DNA of 18,964 nt from positions 1 to 18,964 of the forward strand of contig DJXH01000044.1 in assembly GCA_002449665.1 (NCBI GenBank), in the 5' to 3' direction. The position numbers and the translations under genes are program-made. Shown here piece by piece: positions 18,301 through 18,964 of the stretch. The notes beneath the pieces were generated by a model. That model made no database searches and was not told the origin of the DNA. It worked only from the letters and a program-made list of their open reading frames with translations. The DNA is from Bacteroidales bacterium UBA7009. GTDB lineage: Bacteria > Bacteroidota > Bacteroidia > Bacteroidales > Paludibacteraceae. Numbering within the stretch: the stretch's first letter is position 1; each line of letters begins with the position of its first letter.

Positions 18301-18513
18301 GCCTGCATCTGCATAATTTGCATAAACGCGAATAGGCATATCAGCATTTTCAAGAGTAATGTTTGCGGTCAGACGAATATCCACCGTACCGCCGGCAGGT
18401 GTAGCATCAATAGCTGCTTGAAGATCGGCACGAGTAGCCACATCTACGGCAAAAAGATTAGTGCTGCACAGCAGAGACACTGCTGCGAGCAGAATTGAAT
18501 AAAACTTTTTCAT
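15385..18513 (-). CDS. Large secreted beta-helix protein with T9SS C-terminal sorting domain
   Basis: The protein has 1042 residues. Residues 1-22 are a signal peptide (MKKFYSILLAAVSLLCSTNLFA). Residues about 26-200 and 289-480 consist of short beta strands with Gly/Asn turns (VNLDLNGHNIIAGAGRAIEL, GVYVKSGNVELQDAVVY), as in right-handed parallel beta-helix (pectate-lyase-like) surface proteins. A Tyr-rich stretch at 216-288 (YYIYKNANN, YTTGWYTTYGTTKQ, RDYYKSRGGYQGYAYG) interrupts them. The region around 560-860 is beta-rich. Residues 874-990 form a module shared with the 225-residue neighbour, and residues about 993-1042 end as a T9SS sorting domain (GVYSITGQYMGN, LPAGVYVVDGVKRIK). No catalytic residues stand out, so an adhesin or structural surface role is as likely as a polysaccharide lyase. 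The start is an ATG preceded by AT-rich sequence. A 20-codon ORF ends 13 bases upstream. Confidence 0.88.
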   Translation of the reverse strand: MKKFYSILLAAVSLLCSTNLFAVDVATRADLQAAIDATPAGGTVDIRLTANITLENADMPIRVYANYADAGKTVNLDLNGHNIIAGAGRAIELFKGTLNITGTGTIEKTNFAHGNLNKTNALNTSTASLKAYAGNTSIKDAILVAGSYNPIDANWSNLTIGKDVTINAHAPQAYDKDGNLDENANAISVLDIAAISQFTYSYTAGLTLPTNHTEFMAYFNNADNKSYGYSGSFAWAPYYIYKNANNEQVQVMDYTTGWYTTYGTTKQGTQNNRDYYKSRGGYQGYAYGVNIEVLGKVYGSKYGIKINGNLKSNEGNIPYVHVASTAEVSSAKNTGNAIAIYSSGYGKFLIEGTVHGATGVYVKSGNVELQDAVVYSEYETAYTEPAGQKSGVQAGGSAIVVESNASYAGGQAVTIKGDTKVEGSTGYAIEEAITTADESQVSTIKVEGGTIVAGTQGTAVVTQQTKVNNVVTIVGGNLDEDGFFVKNENGELTDSSAEDFIPEDGNFITTTITDENGKKITVVTESTVTLATANSVAGAAADAAIVWNNTETTSEDITDNKTLAYLEINNTYAQTLTVKEGATLTVGRVVLGVNAQIIVEAGSRLIVTGEQGIVAPVTSNIVLRTSESNPAEFLFNPEVRSNRHPNATVGLIANSYTNSSSDYRYQRFGIPTHTTITGITAKNADSGEDVGLFVRKYENNGWTTVGYLNVAGRSLDMGKMNDPFGYYILQCNTPSVGTLVSFSGELVGNNNATLYTGVNTNGWSTFANSYSAKLDMEAMLAMFNGLPAETNTAVYFQSNVEGTDNTFTWDVLDNTTKYFFDNVKLNPMQTFLIKDPSAEVTTNLELNYEDMVWTPATTTSPAPRRAPQDLTMAAVRILNSNDAVYMIQGGEYSSAIESGYDSEKYLAGAANIYVMNENKYASCATDNLENTYLGFACQEAGNYTIRFENIRGEQFAIRDLVNGQVINMTEDATYEFYAAESNDYRFQIVRRANMPTDVETVENAAVNGNGVYSITGQYMGNMSIWNTLPAGVYVVDGVKRIK

Positions 18514-18612
18514 ACATTTTTATAAATTAGTTAGTATTGGTTGCCAAAGCAACGGTTAATTGTATCAGAATTACAGAAACACTACTCATAATCGCCTGAT
18601 AATCAATCTTCA

Positions 18613-18637
18613 CTTACATAGCAAAAACCTTCGTTTT
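18613..18637 (+). repeat. Left arm of an inverted repeat
   Basis: These 25 bases, beginning CTTACATAGCAAAAACC, are the exact reverse complement of 18940-18964. Inside the repeat unit the pairing continues for a few bases with a two-base difference (CAAGAAAACG against CAAGCAAAAACG). Confidence 0.85.
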
Positions 18638-18669
18638 CTTGTGTCAATGAAATAAATGCCGTACCTTTG
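18638..18669 (+). promoter_or_regulatory. Bacteroidota-type promoter pointing rightwards
   Basis: CTTG at 18638-18641 and TACCTTTG at 18662-18669 are spaced by 20 bases, close to the TTTG-N20-TAnnTTTG consensus. The -7 element sits in the string GCCGTACCTTTGCG, very like GCCGTATCTTTGCA at the tamB promoter. Transcription would begin near 18676 and run off the window, leaving a leader of at least 285 bases. Confidence 0.75.
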
Positions 18670-18939
18670 CGCGTTGAAAAATGTGTGTTTGCTACACAAA
18701 AAAGATATGCCACAACGCTTAATAGGTTGATTATTAAGCATTATAGCATTGAGTTAGTGGCAAAATTTGATGTAATAATCGCCGTGAGCGGCAGGCAGTT
18801 TTGCCCAATTTGGGTGTTAAGGGCAAGGAAAAATATGCAAAAACCTGACGGAAATGGCAAAATCAGGCTGAAAAGTGCCTGAAAACAAGAGAATATGTAT
18901 CTCTATAACACGCTGACAATCAAAGGCAGATTGCAAGCA

Positions 18940-18964
18940 AAAACGAAGGTTTTTGCTATGTAAG
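18940..18964 (+). repeat. Right arm of the inverted repeat, running to the window edge
   Basis: It is the exact reverse complement of 18613-18637 and ends GCTATGTAAG at the last base. The match is still perfect at the edge, so the arm probably continues beyond the window. The first bases lie in a self-complementary hairpin (18936-18957, loop GAAG) that the left arm keeps only imperfectly. Confidence 0.85.

Larger units (their letters stand above)
18514..18964. other. Gene-free leader region with tiny ORFs, hairpins and an inverted repeat
   Basis: These 451 bases hold no convincing full gene. On the - strand, a 20-codon ORF at 18527-18589 (MSSVSVILIQLTVALATNTN) ends 13 bases before the large secreted-protein gene. 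On the + strand, a 22-codon ORF at 18895-18963 (MYLYNTLTIKG...) ends one base before the window edge. Hairpins occur at 18717-18739 (GCTTAATA/TATTAAGC), 18863-18882 (TCAGGC/GCCTGA) and 18936-18957 (AGCAAAAAC/GTTTTTGCT). The region contains one + strand promoter and two arms of an inverted repeat. It appears to be the divergent control region between the - strand secreted protein and an unseen + strand gene. A small RNA or a mobile element end is also possible. Confidence 0.6.

Noticed and set aside
15355..18498. Several + strand frames of 110-166 codons opposite the large secreted-protein gene
   Set aside because: They are Cys- and Ser-rich shadows of a well supported - strand gene and lack start signals or motifs.
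18667..18882. 71-codon + strand frame with a TTG start
   Set aside because: It starts inside the -7 promoter element, so it could not be fully transcribed from that promoter, and its composition shows no protein-like pattern.

Overview
The window comes from a member of the Bacteroidales (Bacteroidota), most likely an uncultured or less-studied lineage that carries a type IX secretion system (T9SS). Four things point there: signal peptides of the MKK...FAQ type, three proteins ending in T9SS-type C-terminal sorting domains, promoters of the TTTG-N20-TAnnTTTG kind, and AT-rich gaps with almost no Shine-Dalgarno sequences. I cannot name the genus from this sequence alone.

Region 1 (1-3170, + strand) holds the 3' end of a large modular surface protein with a T9SS sorting domain. 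It is followed after 18 bases by an outer-membrane beta-barrel protein that has an N-terminal SH3-like domain and a long Pro/Glu/Lys linker. A perfect 16-bp hairpin closes the unit. Region 2 (about 3200-13510, + strand) is a tight run of five genes behind one clear Bacteroidota promoter: a TamB-like envelope protein (TTG start), a YifB/ComM-type AAA ATPase, a secreted GH3 beta-glucosidase, a FAD-dependent oxidoreductase of the COG2509 type, and a TcdA-type tRNA t6A dehydratase. Gaps are 8 to 46 bases and the last pair overlaps by 25 bases, so they are probably co-transcribed although their jobs are unrelated.

Region 3 (13490-14450) is a decayed remnant of a DUF234-type AAA ATPase. The ATPase half is gone, two frameshifts are visible, and copies of a TTGGCAAGTTT/AAACTTGCCAA repeat surround it. 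Region 4 (14358-18513, - strand) encodes, in transcription order, a 1042-residue secreted beta-helix protein with a T9SS tail, an intercistronic hairpin, an unlisted 50-residue small protein, and a 225-residue secreted protein that looks like a free-standing copy of the tail of the 1042-residue protein. Region 5 (18514-18964) has no convincing gene. It holds a tiny leader ORF, a + strand promoter, several hairpins and an inverted repeat whose right arm runs to the last base of the window.

I found no CRISPR array, tRNA, rRNA or complete insertion sequence. The parts least explained by known families are region 4, with its small protein and duplicated tail module, and the inverted-repeat leader in region 5.
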